Counted from the first letter of the stretch, positions 52,637-61,596 are shown. The stretch is DNA of 64,000 bases from an uncultured Lachnospiraceae bacterium (GCA_934293575.1 CAKQYU010000001.1:124001-188000), one strand, 5' to 3'. Notes: a model not told the origin generated them from the letters alone. Numbers and translations are program-made.

Positions 52637-53392
52637 ATGGATAAGAATATATTTGAGCGGATGAGCAGTTCCTATGATCGGATTCATTTGGAGGAAACGC
52701 AGTTAAAAAACGGGAAAAAGAATATTATTATAAAACCTCAGATAAAATTATTATTTGGATGGAGTGTTTTTATCTTGTGTGTAGTGCTTGCATTTGTCTT
52801 TGTCTTGAAACCCGGTAAGAAGAATGACAGCACAACGAAGGATTCTAAGGATAATGTATCGACAGAGCAGATTGTCAATCAGGATGAACATAAAACAACG
52901 GTGCCGTTTGAAAAGGATGCTTATGCGGATTTGAATGAATTTATGGAAAAGTATTATAAGGCAATTACGGATTGTGACAATGAAACATTGCAGACAATGG
53001 TAACCAATCCGGATATCTATGATACAAATGATGATCTGAAGAAAAAAGCAGAGTTTATTAAAGAATACACAAATCTGACGGTTTATACCAAGAAAAGTAT
53101 AGAAGATGGTAACTTTGTTGTTTATGTTGTATCGAATGTTTCCATTGCAGGTGTGAATTCCGCGTTATACGATATACAGAAATTTTATGTGGTAAACGGT
53201 GAACGCGGTTACATGATTAATAACGGAGAATTATCGGAAGAGGTAACGGATTTTATAAATACGGTTACAGCGGATAAGGATATCCAAAAGGTATACCAAT
53301 CGGTAAAAAAAGAAAATGAAAAATTAGAAAAATCGGATGTGACGATTAAAGAACAGTTTTATGATGTCATTAATAAAGATAAGAGCGAATAA
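52637..53392 (+). CDS. Membrane-anchored protein of unknown function
   Basis: 251 residues, not recognised. A cytoplasmic N-terminus of about 37 residues is followed by one membrane helix (38-57), a polar linker rich in Lys, Asp and Thr, and an extracellular domain from about residue 95. The helix-plus-sheet pattern of that domain (ADLNEFMEKYYKAI, then TVYTKKSIEDGNFVVYVVSN) suggests an NTF2-like fold. The ATG at 52637 follows AAAAGGAG; earlier in-frame codons lie in the promoter. It is monocistronic, with its own promoter and terminator. Confidence 0.75.
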   Translation: MDKNIFERMSSSYDRIHLEETQLKNGKKNIIIKPQIKLLFGWSVFILCVVLAFVFVLKPGKKNDSTTKDSKDNVSTEQIVNQDEHKTTVPFEKDAYADLNEFMEKYYKAITDCDNETLQTMVTNPDIYDTNDDLKKKAEFIKEYTNLTVYTKKSIEDGNFVVYVVSNVSIAGVNSALYDIQKFYVVNGERGYMINNGELSEEVTDFINTVTADKDIQKVYQSVKKENEKLEKSDVTIKEQFYDVINKDKSE

Positions 53393-53430
53393 AAAACTTC
53401 CAATTCCGGAACACGGAATTGGAAGTTTTT
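53392..53430. terminator. Bidirectional terminator
   Basis: AAAAACTTCCAATTCCG (53392-53408) pairs with CGGAATTGGAAGTTTTT (53414-53430), 17 pairs around GAACA. T runs are present on both strands, serving the membrane protein gene and the lrp-type gene. Confidence 0.93.
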
Positions 53431-53435
53431 TATGA

Positions 53436-53906
53436 TTATTGTTCACTGTCAATATCTTCCGGGTTGTCAGATGCATATACATCGATTCCACGGGGTTTTA
53501 CCGGCGTTGAGAATACAATTTGTGTTTCTGTCTTGCCGTATTTTTGCAGTTGTCCGATAAAGGAATCCAATTCCATTGTACTTGGGAATGCAACCTTAAT
53601 CAGCATGGAATAAGCTCCGGTCACACAGTTACATTCCAATACATTCGGACATGCCTCTATATATGGGTAAAAAATTGGTTTTTGTTTGGGGTCAAGTGAC
53701 ATATTAATGAAAGCTGTCACATGATAATCTAACATAACCGGATCGACCGTTGCATGATAGCCGGTTATGATTTCGGCTTTTTCCAGGCGGTCAATTCGTG
53801 CTGATACGGCAGGAGACGATAAAAACACCTTACTTGCTAAATACTTTAATGGGTAACGTGCATTTTCCTGTAATAAATGTAGGATTTTCTTATCAATATT
53901 ATCCAT
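53436..53906 (-). CDS. Lrp/AsnC-family transcriptional regulator
   Basis: 156 residues. The N-terminal helix-turn-helix (MDNIDKKILHLLQENAR, then SSPAVSARIDRLEKAEII) is followed by an AsnC ligand-binding domain from about residue 65 (FINMSLDPKQKP, then NCVTGAYSMLIKV). It likely senses an amino acid; the targets are unknown. GGAAG precedes the ATG. It is expressed from a minus-strand promoter with a hairpin and T run in its leader. Confidence 0.92.
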   Translation of the reverse strand: MDNIDKKILHLLQENARYPLKYLASKVFLSSPAVSARIDRLEKAEIITGYHATVDPVMLDYHVTAFINMSLDPKQKPIFYPYIEACPNVLECNCVTGAYSMLIKVAFPSTMELDSFIGQLQKYGKTETQIVFSTPVKPRGIDVYASDNPEDIDSEQ

Positions 53907-53944
53907 ATAGTCACTTCCTTTTCTTGGCTGATATAAATTGCGTT

Positions 53945-53983
53945 AAAAAAATGAGGTGCTCTTAATAAAAGTAAGAACACCTC
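53945..53983 (-). terminator. Terminator-like hairpin in the lrp-gene leader
   Basis: On the minus strand GAGGTG-T-TCTTA pairs with TAAGA-G-CACCTC, 11 pairs and one mismatch around a seven-base loop, followed by seven T. It begins about 10 bases after the expected transcription start and about 40 bases before the coding region. Confidence 0.75.
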
Positions 53984-53999
53984 TATGTATCCACAACTT

Positions 54000-54028
54000 A
54001 TTATATACCGATGACTTAATATATTCAA
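54000..54028 (-). promoter_or_regulatory. Promoter for the Lrp-family gene
   Basis: On the minus strand, TTGAAT (complement of 54023-54028) and TATAAT (complement of 54000-54005), spacer 17. Confidence 0.75.
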
Positions 54029-54095
54029 GTCTAAGTTACAGTTTTTCATAATTTTTTTGCCGTTTATACCAATATGATTCCGAAAGGAAAGAAAA

Positions 54096-54124
54096 TTGTC
54101 AGAATGAAGAAGATGTGTTATGAT
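54096..54124 (+). promoter_or_regulatory. Promoter for the DUF975 gene
   Basis: TTGTCA at 54096-54101 and TATGAT at 54119-54124, spacer 17. It starts a probable operon DUF975-rluF-ligA-metA. Confidence 0.7.
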
Positions 54125-54166
54125 AAAAGACAATTGTATTTTACTGTATAGGATGGAGGTATGAAC

Positions 54167-55135
54167 ATGGAGCTGATTAATCGTGAATTATTAAAAACAA
54201 ATGCAAAGAAGGCGTTAAAAAGAAATTTCTGGATGATAATGCTGGTATGTATATGTGCTAATTTTTTGGGAGCACAGTTTTCGGGGTTAACAGCAGGAAG
54301 CAATGTATATAGCAGAATCTCAGGTGAAATCTCCAGTGTGATTTCCAAAATTACAAATAATTCCCAAACCGATAACTTTAATTTTTGGGCAGATATTAAT
54401 GGAAAAACCATTGATAAAGACGAACTGAACCATGATATAGATAATGCATTGGAAAACGGAAAGGATGCATTGCAAAATATTACCGGTATGGATGAAACGG
54501 GAAAGGTGCAATTCGTACTTTGGGTAATTGCAATTGTCTGTATTGTTATGTTGATTGTGTATGCAATCAGTATGACCATTGCCTTTTTAATCGGTTCCTT
54601 TTTGGGAGCTCCCATCGGCGTGGGTTATCAAAGATTTTTTATGAGAAACAGACATGGAAAAGGCAAATTTACAGATTTATTTGCTGCATTTGGCAAAAAC
54701 AGATATATGAAGATTGTAAAGACAATGTTTCAAACCAATATTGAAGTCTATTTATGGAGGCTGTTATTTTATTTTCCGGGAATGGTAAAATTCTACCAGT
54801 ATTATTTTGTGGGTTATATTATGGCGGAAAATCCCAATATTGATGCAAAACGTGCCAAAGAGATAAGTAAGCAGATGACAAATGGATATAAATGGCAGAT
54901 TTTTGTGTTGCAATTATCATTTATCGGATGGGTTATGGTATTTGTATTGGAAGAAATCTTCCTTGCAATAATTTCCTGCGGTATTCTGGCAATACCGGGA
55001 GTGTTATTAGTGTATCCGTTAGTCGGATATCAGGCTGCAACAAATGCAGAGCTGTATGAAGAACGCAGAGAATATGCATTAATGACCGGTGCAGTATCAA
55101 AATACGAACTGGTGGGATTTGAATTCGAGGATTAA
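54167..55135 (+). CDS. DUF975 family membrane protein
   Basis: 322 residues with about six hydrophobic segments. The conserved DUF975 features are NRELLKTNAKKALKRNFW at the N-terminus, PIGVGYQRFFMRNR in the middle, and a C-terminal helix pair before YQAATNAELYEERR. Function is unknown. The ATG at 54167 has 7 bases from GGAGG; the one at 54161 has one. The next gene begins 1 base after its stop. Confidence 0.88.
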   Translation: MELINRELLKTNAKKALKRNFWMIMLVCICANFLGAQFSGLTAGSNVYSRISGEISSVISKITNNSQTDNFNFWADINGKTIDKDELNHDIDNALENGKDALQNITGMDETGKVQFVLWVIAIVCIVMLIVYAISMTIAFLIGSFLGAPIGVGYQRFFMRNRHGKGKFTDLFAAFGKNRYMKIVKTMFQTNIEVYLWRLLFYFPGMVKFYQYYFVGYIMAENPNIDAKRAKEISKQMTNGYKWQIFVLQLSFIGWVMVFVLEEIFLAIISCGILAIPGVLLVYPLVGYQAATNAELYEERREYALMTGAVSKYELVGFEFED

Positions 55136-55136
55136 G

Positions 55137-55865
55137 ATGGAACAGGAAGTCAGATTAAATAAATTAATCAGTGCAACCGGATATTGTTCAAGAAGAAAAG
55201 CGGATGAACTGATTGCTGCGAAAAAAGTAAAAGTAAATGGCGTGACGGCAGATATGGGGATGAAGGTTACAACTGCCGATGAGATTATGATTGACGGGAA
55301 AGTGTTAGGCAGGCAGGATGCATTTAAACTGGTAGTGTTTTATAAACCTAAGGGATATTCCGTAACCTTTCATAAAGGAGATTCCAGCAGTATTTTCCAT
55401 CATTTTTCGTTTGATTCCGATTTGCGTTATATCGGAAGACTTGATAAAGATTCGGAAGGCATTTTGCTTTTGACCAATGACGGAAATTTATGCAATGCGA
55501 TAGCAAAAGCCGCAAATGTACATGAAAAAGAATATATCGTGACGGTAAACCGGGATATTACGGATGATTTTATAGAGAGAATGCAGACCGGTGTCAGGAT
55601 TTTGGATGCAAACAAAAACCGGTATGTGGTAACAAGGCCATGTACCATAAATAAAATAAATCATCGAAAATTTTCCATTATTTTAACACAGGGATATAAC
55701 CGGCAGATTCGCCGAATGTGTGAATATTTTGATTATCGGGTGGTTAAGTTATTAAGGACAAGAGTTATGAATATTCAAATGGCGGCAATGAAACCGGGAG
55801 ATATCCGGTATGCATCGGAAGAAGAAATAAAAACAATCCGTCGGTTGTGTGAAAAAAGGGGATAA
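55137..55865 (+). CDS. RluF-like 23S rRNA pseudouridine synthase
   Basis: 242 residues: an S4 domain at about 5-55 (RLNKLISATGYCSRRKADEL) and a RsuA/RluB/RluF catalytic domain with GRLDKDSEG (catalytic Asp) and TQGYNRQIRRMCEYF. The QGYNRQIRRMCE form is closest to RluF. The exact target base cannot be set from sequence. It starts 1 base after the DUF975 stop with GAGGA inside that gene's end. Confidence 0.88.
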   Translation: MEQEVRLNKLISATGYCSRRKADELIAAKKVKVNGVTADMGMKVTTADEIMIDGKVLGRQDAFKLVVFYKPKGYSVTFHKGDSSSIFHHFSFDSDLRYIGRLDKDSEGILLLTNDGNLCNAIAKAANVHEKEYIVTVNRDITDDFIERMQTGVRILDANKNRYVVTRPCTINKINHRKFSIILTQGYNRQIRRMCEYFDYRVVKLLRTRVMNIQMAAMKPGDIRYASEEEIKTIRRLCEKRG

Positions 55866-55866
55866 T

Positions 55867-57843
55867 ATGGATAAAAGGAAACGTTTAAAAGAGTTAGTGG
55901 AACAATTAAACAGGGCATCGGAAGCATATTATCAAAAAGACACGGAAATCATGTCAAATTTAGAATATGATACGTTATATGATGAATTGGTTCTTTTAGA
56001 ACAACAGACCGGAATTGTTCTTGCCAACAGTCCGACCATTCATGTGGGATATGAGGTGCTGAGTGAATTGGAAAAACAACGGCATCCGTCACCGATGTTG
56101 TCATTAGATAAAACAAAAGATGTGAATGCTTTGGTGAGCTGGCTTGGAACACATGAGGGTGTACTGTCATGGAAGCTGGACGGACTTACGGTTGTGCTGA
56201 CGTATCGTGATGGCGTTTTGGCAAATGCCGTTACAAGAGGAAATGGAGAAATCGGAGAAGTTATTACCAATAATGCAAATACATTTGTAAATATTCCCAA
56301 ACAGATTCCATATAAAGGAGAATTGGTAATCCGGGGAGAAGCGGTCATTCGATATTCCGATTTTAATCGCATGAATGAAGAGATATCCAATATAGAAGAA
56401 CGTTACAAAAATCCAAGAAATCTTTGTTCCGGCTCGGTTCGGCAATTGAATAACGAAATTACCGCAAAGCGTTGTGTTCATTTTTATGCATTTTCCATGG
56501 TAGAGGATGTATTGGAAGCTCCTCAGATAAAAGAACGCGGATTTGACAATACAATGATTGGCAGATTCGCATGGCTGACACGTCAGGGATTTGATGTTGT
56601 GGAACATTTTCCTGTGACAAAAGATAATTTGGAGGCACAGGTAATGGATTTTGCAAACCGGATACCGGATAATGATATTCCTTCCGATGGACTGGTTCTT
56701 TCTTATAATGATATCGCTTATGGAAAAAGTCTTGGAAGAACCGCAAAGTTTCCGAGAGATTCGATTGCGTTTAAGTGGGCGGACGAACAGGCGGAAACTA
56801 CTTTGCTGGAAGTGGAATGGTCACCGTCAAGAACCGGATTGATTAATCCGGTTGCGATATTTGAACCGGTAGAATTAGAAGGAACAACGGTTACCAGAGC
56901 AAGTCTTCACAATGTCAGTATATTAAGGGCTCTTGGACTTGGAATAGGGGATCGGATTACGGTATATAAAGCTAATATGATTATCCCGCAGGTGGCAGAG
57001 AATCTGACAAGAAGCGGAAATCTGTCAATTCCTGAAATTTGTCCTGCCTGCGGTGGAAAAACCACATTACAGGATTTAAATGGTGTTCAGTCCCTTTATT
57101 GTCAAAATCCCGGATGCAGTGCGAAGAAAATAAAAGGATTTTCCCATTTTGTATCACGGAATGCAATGAATATTGACGGATTATCGGATGCAACACTGGA
57201 AAAATTTATTGCGGAAGGGTTTTTACGGGAACTGCCGGATATTTATCAATTGGAACGTTTTAAAGAACGTATTACAAATCTGGAGGGGTTTGGTGAAAAA
57301 TCCTATGACAATCTGATGACATCCATTGAAACATCAAAAAATGTATTGATGGCAAAATTTATATACAGTCTTGGAATTGCTGGAATCGGACTTGCAAATG
57401 CAAAAGTGATTGTAGCGCATTTCAAGCAGGATTTTGATAAAATACGAACGGCATCGGTGGATGAACTGAGTAAAATAGACGGAATCGGCGATGTTTTGGC
57501 AAATGCCTTTTTTGATTATTTTCATGAAGAAAAGAACAAAATCATGGTGGATAAATTATTAAAAGAGATTACGTTTGTTTATGAACAACAGGCGAAAGAA
57601 TCCCCTATCACAGGTAAGACATTTGTTATTACCGGAGCGGTACAAAAGTTTAAAAACCGGGATGATTTAAAGGATTTCATCGAAAAGCACGGTGGAAAAA
57701 CAACAGGCTCCGTTTCAAAGAAAACAGATTATCTGATTAATAACGATGTAACATCGGAATCTTCAAAAAATAAAAAGGCAAGAGAATTGGGAATTCCGAT
57801 TTTATCAGAAGATGATTTTTTAAATCTTGCAGATATGGAATAA
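55867..57843 (+). CDS. ligA: NAD-dependent DNA ligase
   Basis: 658 residues, full length: N-terminal Ia domain, adenylation domain with Lys103 in SWKLDGL, OB-fold, Cys4 zinc finger (CPACGG, then CQNPGC), helix-hairpin-helix repeats, and a C-terminal BRCT domain. It seals nicks using NAD. Two positions differ from E. coli LigA as I recall it: Ser-Trp instead of Glu-Leu before the Lys, and Asn instead of Asp in the NMN-binding (D)xEYD segment. The ATG at 55867 follows AGGGG; the GTG at 55849 lies inside the previous gene. Confidence 0.93.
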   Translation: MDKRKRLKELVEQLNRASEAYYQKDTEIMSNLEYDTLYDELVLLEQQTGIVLANSPTIHVGYEVLSELEKQRHPSPMLSLDKTKDVNALVSWLGTHEGVLSWKLDGLTVVLTYRDGVLANAVTRGNGEIGEVITNNANTFVNIPKQIPYKGELVIRGEAVIRYSDFNRMNEEISNIEERYKNPRNLCSGSVRQLNNEITAKRCVHFYAFSMVEDVLEAPQIKERGFDNTMIGRFAWLTRQGFDVVEHFPVTKDNLEAQVMDFANRIPDNDIPSDGLVLSYNDIAYGKSLGRTAKFPRDSIAFKWADEQAETTLLEVEWSPSRTGLINPVAIFEPVELEGTTVTRASLHNVSILRALGLGIGDRITVYKANMIIPQVAENLTRSGNLSIPEICPACGGKTTLQDLNGVQSLYCQNPGCSAKKIKGFSHFVSRNAMNIDGLSDATLEKFIAEGFLRELPDIYQLERFKERITNLEGFGEKSYDNLMTSIETSKNVLMAKFIYSLGIAGIGLANAKVIVAHFKQDFDKIRTASVDELSKIDGIGDVLANAFFDYFHEEKNKIMVDKLLKEITFVYEQQAKESPITGKTFVITGAVQKFKNRDDLKDFIEKHGGKTTGSVSKKTDYLINNDVTSESSKNKKARELGIPILSEDDFLNLADME

Positions 57844-57864
57844 ATACAGAAAAGAGGTTTTAGT

Positions 57865-58794
57865 ATGCCAATCAAAATAGATAATGATTTACCGGTTAAG
57901 AAAATATTGGAAGAGGAAAATATATTTGTTATGGATGAAGACCGAGCTGTGAGTCAGGAAATCCGTCCGTTAGAGGTTGTGATTTTAAATCTGATGCCTT
58001 TAAAGGAAGATACGGAATTGCAGTTATTCCGCAGTCTTTCCAATACACCGTTACAGATTAATATTACCTTAATCCGCACCGGAACCTATGAACCTAAGAA
58101 TGTTGCCAGAAAGCATTTGGAGCGGTTTTATACGACGTTTGAACAAATCAAACATCGACGTTTTGATGGAATGATTATTACCGGCGCACCGGTGGAAACC
58201 ATGGATTTTGAAGAAGTGGAATATTGGGATGAATTGAAAAAAATCATGGATTGGTCGGAAAAAAATGTTACTTCGACACTGCATATCTGTTGGGGTGCAC
58301 AGGCAGGCTTATATTATCGGTATGGAGTACATAAATATGATCTGCCAAAGAAATTTTCCGGAATCTATAAGCATTATACATTTCATAAGAGAACGCCGCT
58401 GGTTCGTGGATTTGATGATTCTTTCTTAGTTCCGCAATCCCGTTATACCGGCGTCAGCAAGGAAGATATTGTTGCAAATGAGAAATTGGAAATTGTATCG
58501 GAAAGTGATATAACCGGTCCGTATCTGATTATTGCGGAAGAAGGGAAAAATATATTCGTAACCGGACATCCGGAATATGACACATTAACATTGGATAAGG
58601 AATATAAAAGAGATATTGAAAGAGGACTCAATCCGGAACTTCCGTGTAATTATTACCCGGATGACGATCCTTCCAGGAAACCGATCAAATCATGGAGATG
58701 TCATGCAAATACCTTATACTTTAACTGGTTAAATTATTATGTTTATCAGGCAACTCCGTATGATTTGTATGAAAACAGAAGCAATGAAGAATAA
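57865..58794 (+). CDS. metAA: Homoserine O-acetyltransferase, MetA family
   Basis: 309 residues; acylates homoserine for methionine synthesis. The catalytic Cys142 is in ICWGAQAG, and His and Glu are in TGHPEYD. Residue 111 is Glu (GAPVETMDF); in this family Glu at 111 goes with acetyl-CoA and Gly, as in E. coli, with succinyl-CoA. It lies 21 bases after ligA. It ends at a strong terminator. Confidence 0.93.
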   Translation: MPIKIDNDLPVKKILEEENIFVMDEDRAVSQEIRPLEVVILNLMPLKEDTELQLFRSLSNTPLQINITLIRTGTYEPKNVARKHLERFYTTFEQIKHRRFDGMIITGAPVETMDFEEVEYWDELKKIMDWSEKNVTSTLHICWGAQAGLYYRYGVHKYDLPKKFSGIYKHYTFHKRTPLVRGFDDSFLVPQSRYTGVSKEDIVANEKLEIVSESDITGPYLIIAEEGKNIFVTGHPEYDTLTLDKEYKRDIERGLNPELPCNYYPDDDPSRKPIKSWRCHANTLYFNWLNYYVYQATPYDLYENRSNEE

Positions 58795-58797
58795 AAC

Positions 58798-58839
58798 AAA
58801 TAAAGGGACAGATGCAATCAAACATCTGTCCCTTTATTT
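58798..58839. terminator. Bidirectional terminator after metAA
   Basis: AAATAAAGGGACAGATG (58798-58814) pairs perfectly with CATCTGTCCCTTTATTT (58823-58839), 17 pairs. T-rich on both strands; also ends the small minus-strand gene. Confidence 0.92.
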
Positions 58840-58842
58840 TAA

Positions 58843-59043
58843 TCAGTCAAGTGAAAACTCAGCAGTTTCTTCTTCGTTAAATACGCAATAAGCCATATTT
58901 TCTTCCGGTTTTATGTATAATTGTAAGTCCTTTAATTCTGCGGCTTTTTTGCCTTTATTTTTCCATATTTCTTTTGCTTTTGTAATCAAATTTTTCTCTT
59001 GTACCTGAGTTTCCTGATACTCCACATATACTGATGCTTTCAT
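58843..59043 (-). CDS. DUF6465-type small protein
   Basis: 66 residues from an ATG 8 bases after AGGAGG; an upstream GTG at 59049 is too close to the site. MKASVYVEYQETQVQEKNL and LQLYIKPEENMAYCVFN fit the clostridial DUF6465 family, here without a Lys-rich N-terminal extension. Function is unknown. It is monocistronic with its own promoter. Confidence 0.8.
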   Translation of the reverse strand: MKASVYVEYQETQVQEKNLITKAKEIWKNKGKKAAELKDLQLYIKPEENMAYCVFNEEETAEFSLD

Positions 59044-59081
59044 AATCACTACCTCCTTCCAGTATATCTGTAAACATCATA

Positions 59082-59110
59082 AATATATAATATTTTCAGG
59101 TAAAAAGCAA
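59082..59110 (-). promoter_or_regulatory. Promoter for the DUF6465 gene
   Basis: On the minus strand, TTGCTT (complement of 59105-59110) and TATATT (complement of 59082-59087), spacer 17. Confidence 0.55.
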
Positions 59111-59132
59111 GCTTTTCTAAACGCATTGTTTC

Positions 59133-59161
59133 TTGTTAAAACACGAATTGTATGATAGAAT
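59133..59161 (+). promoter_or_regulatory. Promoter for the 59210 gene and hisH-hisF
   Basis: TTGTTA at 59133-59138 and TAGAAT at 59156-59161, spacer 17, with TG at 59153-59154. Confidence 0.6.
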
Positions 59162-59209
59162 ACAAATATCTGTGTAATAAGGTGTATATGGATAGGATGA
59201 GGTGTCAGG

Positions 59210-60970
59210 ATGGATGAGAATTACCTTGACAATCTATTGAATGAATTTTCATTAGATAAGGAAATTGATAATAAAATTGAAGATGAGTTAGATGATCAGA
59301 TAGAGCAGGAGAAACTTCAGCATCAGAAAGAAACAAAACAGTCGCAGGATGAGTTGTTTAATCTTGATCTGGATTTGGATGCTGCGGATATGAATTTAGA
59401 TACCGATTTTGATTTTTCGGAAGAACAGATGGATGAACTCGATAATCTGGATGATTTAGCAGATTTGGATTTGTCAAATCTGGATTTTTCAGATGTCGAT
59501 TTGAATGATTTGGATATGACCAATCTGGATTCGGTGGAGACCGGAGATTTGGATGATTTGTTAAAGGAATTTGAGGGAAATCTGGATGTTGATACATCTT
59601 ACGATTTGAAAGAATCCGAGGACGAATCACAGCCTTTAAAGGAACCGAAACATGATGAGAATACAGATGTTCCCGATGAGAAGGAAGGAACGGTTGTTTT
59701 GCAGCAGGAGGAACTGAATGAGGATTCCTTTGATGCGGATAATTTTTTGGACAGTCTGTTAGAAGAATCGGATGATAAGCCAATCGAGGATGCGTTACCG
59801 GAAAAGGAAACCAAAAAAGAATCAGAAAAACCGCAGTATAATGCAATGGATACGCTGGATGATTTTTCGGATTTTGGGCAGATTGAAGAACATCAGCAAG
59901 AGTCCGGACAACCGGAGGAGACGGAAAAACCGGAAACATCAGAAGGAATATCGCAAAGTGATGAAGCCGATTTGGATGATTTGTTTTCACTGTTGGATTT
60001 GGATGAAACGGAGCAGGATGAAGCTTCACCGGTACAAGAGGAAGAATTAGCGGATAATTTAAAAATAATCGAAGAGCTGGATGATATTCAGGATACTGGT
60101 GAAACCCCAAAGAAAGCCAAAAAGAAAGGTTTTATGGAGCTTTTGTTCGGTGAAGACGATGAGGAGATATCACCGGAAGAAATTGCAAAAGCAGAAGCGG
60201 AAAAAGAAGCAAAAAAGGCAGAAAAAAAAGCAAAGAAACAGGCCGCAAAAGAGGCAAAGCAGGAAAAAGCAGAAGCCAAAAAAGCGGAAAAGGACAGCAA
60301 GGATTTACAAAAGAAAAAGGAAGATGCCGAAAAGCAGCGGGTTCGTGCCGAGAAAAAAGCAAAACAAAGAGCAATTGATTTAGAGGAAGCAAAAAAAGAA
60401 AAGAAATTAAATAAAGCGGCAGTCATTTTTATATTTACGTTTTTCTTAGGTGGTGTATTTGTTTTATACCTGGCATCGAATAATTTTAATTACACTCTGG
60501 CAATTCAGAAGGCAACAAATTATTTTGAAAGTCAGAAATACCATAAGGCATATGATGAGATTAAGGGTGTCGATGTCAAAGAAAAAGATCAGGATTTAAA
60601 GGACAGAATTTATACGGTTATGTATGTGGAACGCCTGTATGAGTCATATGAAAACAATCTGGAACTTGGCTTTTATGACAAAGCATTTGACTCATTACTG
60701 CGCGGTGTTGACAAATATTATGAGCATTATGATGAGGCAGTGGAATTGGGAATCGAGGATGATATTAATTATTCCTTTGAACATATTCAGGAAGCTTTAC
60801 GGGATAATTTTGGCATATCGGTGGAGCAGGCGGTTGAAATCAACAAACTCGATGATGACCAGTATGTTTTACAGATTCGTGCCTATGTAGAAGCAAATCA
60901 GGACAAACTGAGCGACAGTAAATCAAAAGAGGATGCAAATATACGAAAAGAAGAGGAAGTGACACAATGA
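59210..60970 (+). CDS. Large acidic/basic single-pass membrane protein of unknown function
   Basis: 586 residues, not recognised. Residues 1-310 are strongly acidic and probably disordered; a Leu/Asp pattern of period five (DLSNL, DFSDV, DLNDL, DMTNL) lies near 80-110. Residues 320-400 are a Lys/Ala/Glu-rich predicted coiled coil. One membrane helix follows at about 403-423, then a helical domain of about 150 residues with TPR-like spacing (FESQKYHKAYDEIKG, then LELGFYDKAFDSLLRG). No signal peptide, so the N-terminus is probably cytoplasmic. It ends in an ATGA overlap with hisH. Confidence 0.8.
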   Translation: MDENYLDNLLNEFSLDKEIDNKIEDELDDQIEQEKLQHQKETKQSQDELFNLDLDLDAADMNLDTDFDFSEEQMDELDNLDDLADLDLSNLDFSDVDLNDLDMTNLDSVETGDLDDLLKEFEGNLDVDTSYDLKESEDESQPLKEPKHDENTDVPDEKEGTVVLQQEELNEDSFDADNFLDSLLEESDDKPIEDALPEKETKKESEKPQYNAMDTLDDFSDFGQIEEHQQESGQPEETEKPETSEGISQSDEADLDDLFSLLDLDETEQDEASPVQEEELADNLKIIEELDDIQDTGETPKKAKKKGFMELLFGEDDEEISPEEIAKAEAEKEAKKAEKKAKKQAAKEAKQEKAEAKKAEKDSKDLQKKKEDAEKQRVRAEKKAKQRAIDLEEAKKEKKLNKAAVIFIFTFFLGGVFVLYLASNNFNYTLAIQKATNYFESQKYHKAYDEIKGVDVKEKDQDLKDRIYTVMYVERLYESYENNLELGFYDKAFDSLLRGVDKYYEHYDEAVELGIEDDINYSFEHIQEALRDNFGISVEQAVEINKLDDDQYVLQIRAYVEANQDKLSDSKSKEDANIRKEEEVTQ

Positions 60971-61596
60971 TTGCAATACTTGATTATGATGCAGGAAATA
61001 TCAAAAGCGTGGAAAAGGCATTGGCTTATTTAGGGCAGGAGGCTCATATTACCAGAGACAAAGATGAAATATTAGCCAGTGAAAGGGTAATTTTACCGGG
61101 TGTTGGAAGCTTTGGTGATGCAATGTCAAAGATAAAGGAATACAAATTAGAACCGGTTATCTATGATGTGATTGATAACAAAATTCCATTTCTTGGTATC
61201 TGTCTTGGCTTGCAGCTGCTTTATGAATCAAGTGAAGAATCTCCGGGCGTGAGCGGTCTTGGCTTACTGAAAGGAAGTATTAAGAAAATTCCGGATGTAC
61301 CGGGACTTAAAATACCGCATATGGGTTGGAATTCATTAGAGATAAAAGAAGGAGCAAAACTGTTTAAAGGTCTTGATGCAAATCCTTATGTATATTTTGT
61401 TCATTCTTATTATTTACATGCACTACATGAGGAAGAGGTTGCAGCAACAACGCAATATGCAACAACAATTCATGCAAGTGTGGAAAAGGATAATATATTT
61501 GCCTGTCAGTTCCATCCTGAAAAAAGCAGTCAGGTTGGTTTGACGATATTAAAGAATTTTATTGATTTACCATCCCCATTAAAGGAGGCAAAATAA
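60967..61596 (+). CDS. hisH: Imidazole glycerol phosphate synthase, glutaminase subunit
   Basis: 209 residues; supplies ammonia to HisF. Class I glutamine amidotransferase triad: Cys in GICLGLQLLYE, His and Glu in FHPEKSSQVG. LPGVGSFGDAM is the oxyanion-region signature. It overlaps the preceding gene by 4 bases and abuts hisF. No other his genes are in the window. Confidence 0.95.
   Translation: MIAILDYDAGNIKSVEKALAYLGQEAHITRDKDEILASERVILPGVGSFGDAMSKIKEYKLEPVIYDVIDNKIPFLGICLGLQLLYESSEESPGVSGLGLLKGSIKKIPDVPGLKIPHMGWNSLEIKEGAKLFKGLDANPYVYFVHSYYLHALHEEEVAATTQYATTIHASVEKDNIFACQFHPEKSSQVGLTILKNFIDLPSPLKEAK

Noticed and set aside
53846..54133. 95-codon minus-strand open frame running through the lrp promoter region
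   Set aside because: It overlaps the lrp-type gene start, promoter and leader hairpin and has no family resemblance.
59440..59530. Pentapeptide-repeat domain in the 586-residue protein
   Set aside because: Period-five Leu/Asp units occur only about five times and lack the Ala/Cys position; acidic low complexity is a simpler reading.
59358..60110. Open frame of 250 codons on the minus strand opposite the acidic protein
   Set aside because: The Pro/His/Asn-rich product is what antisense reading of Asp- and Leu-rich codons gives. No start signal.
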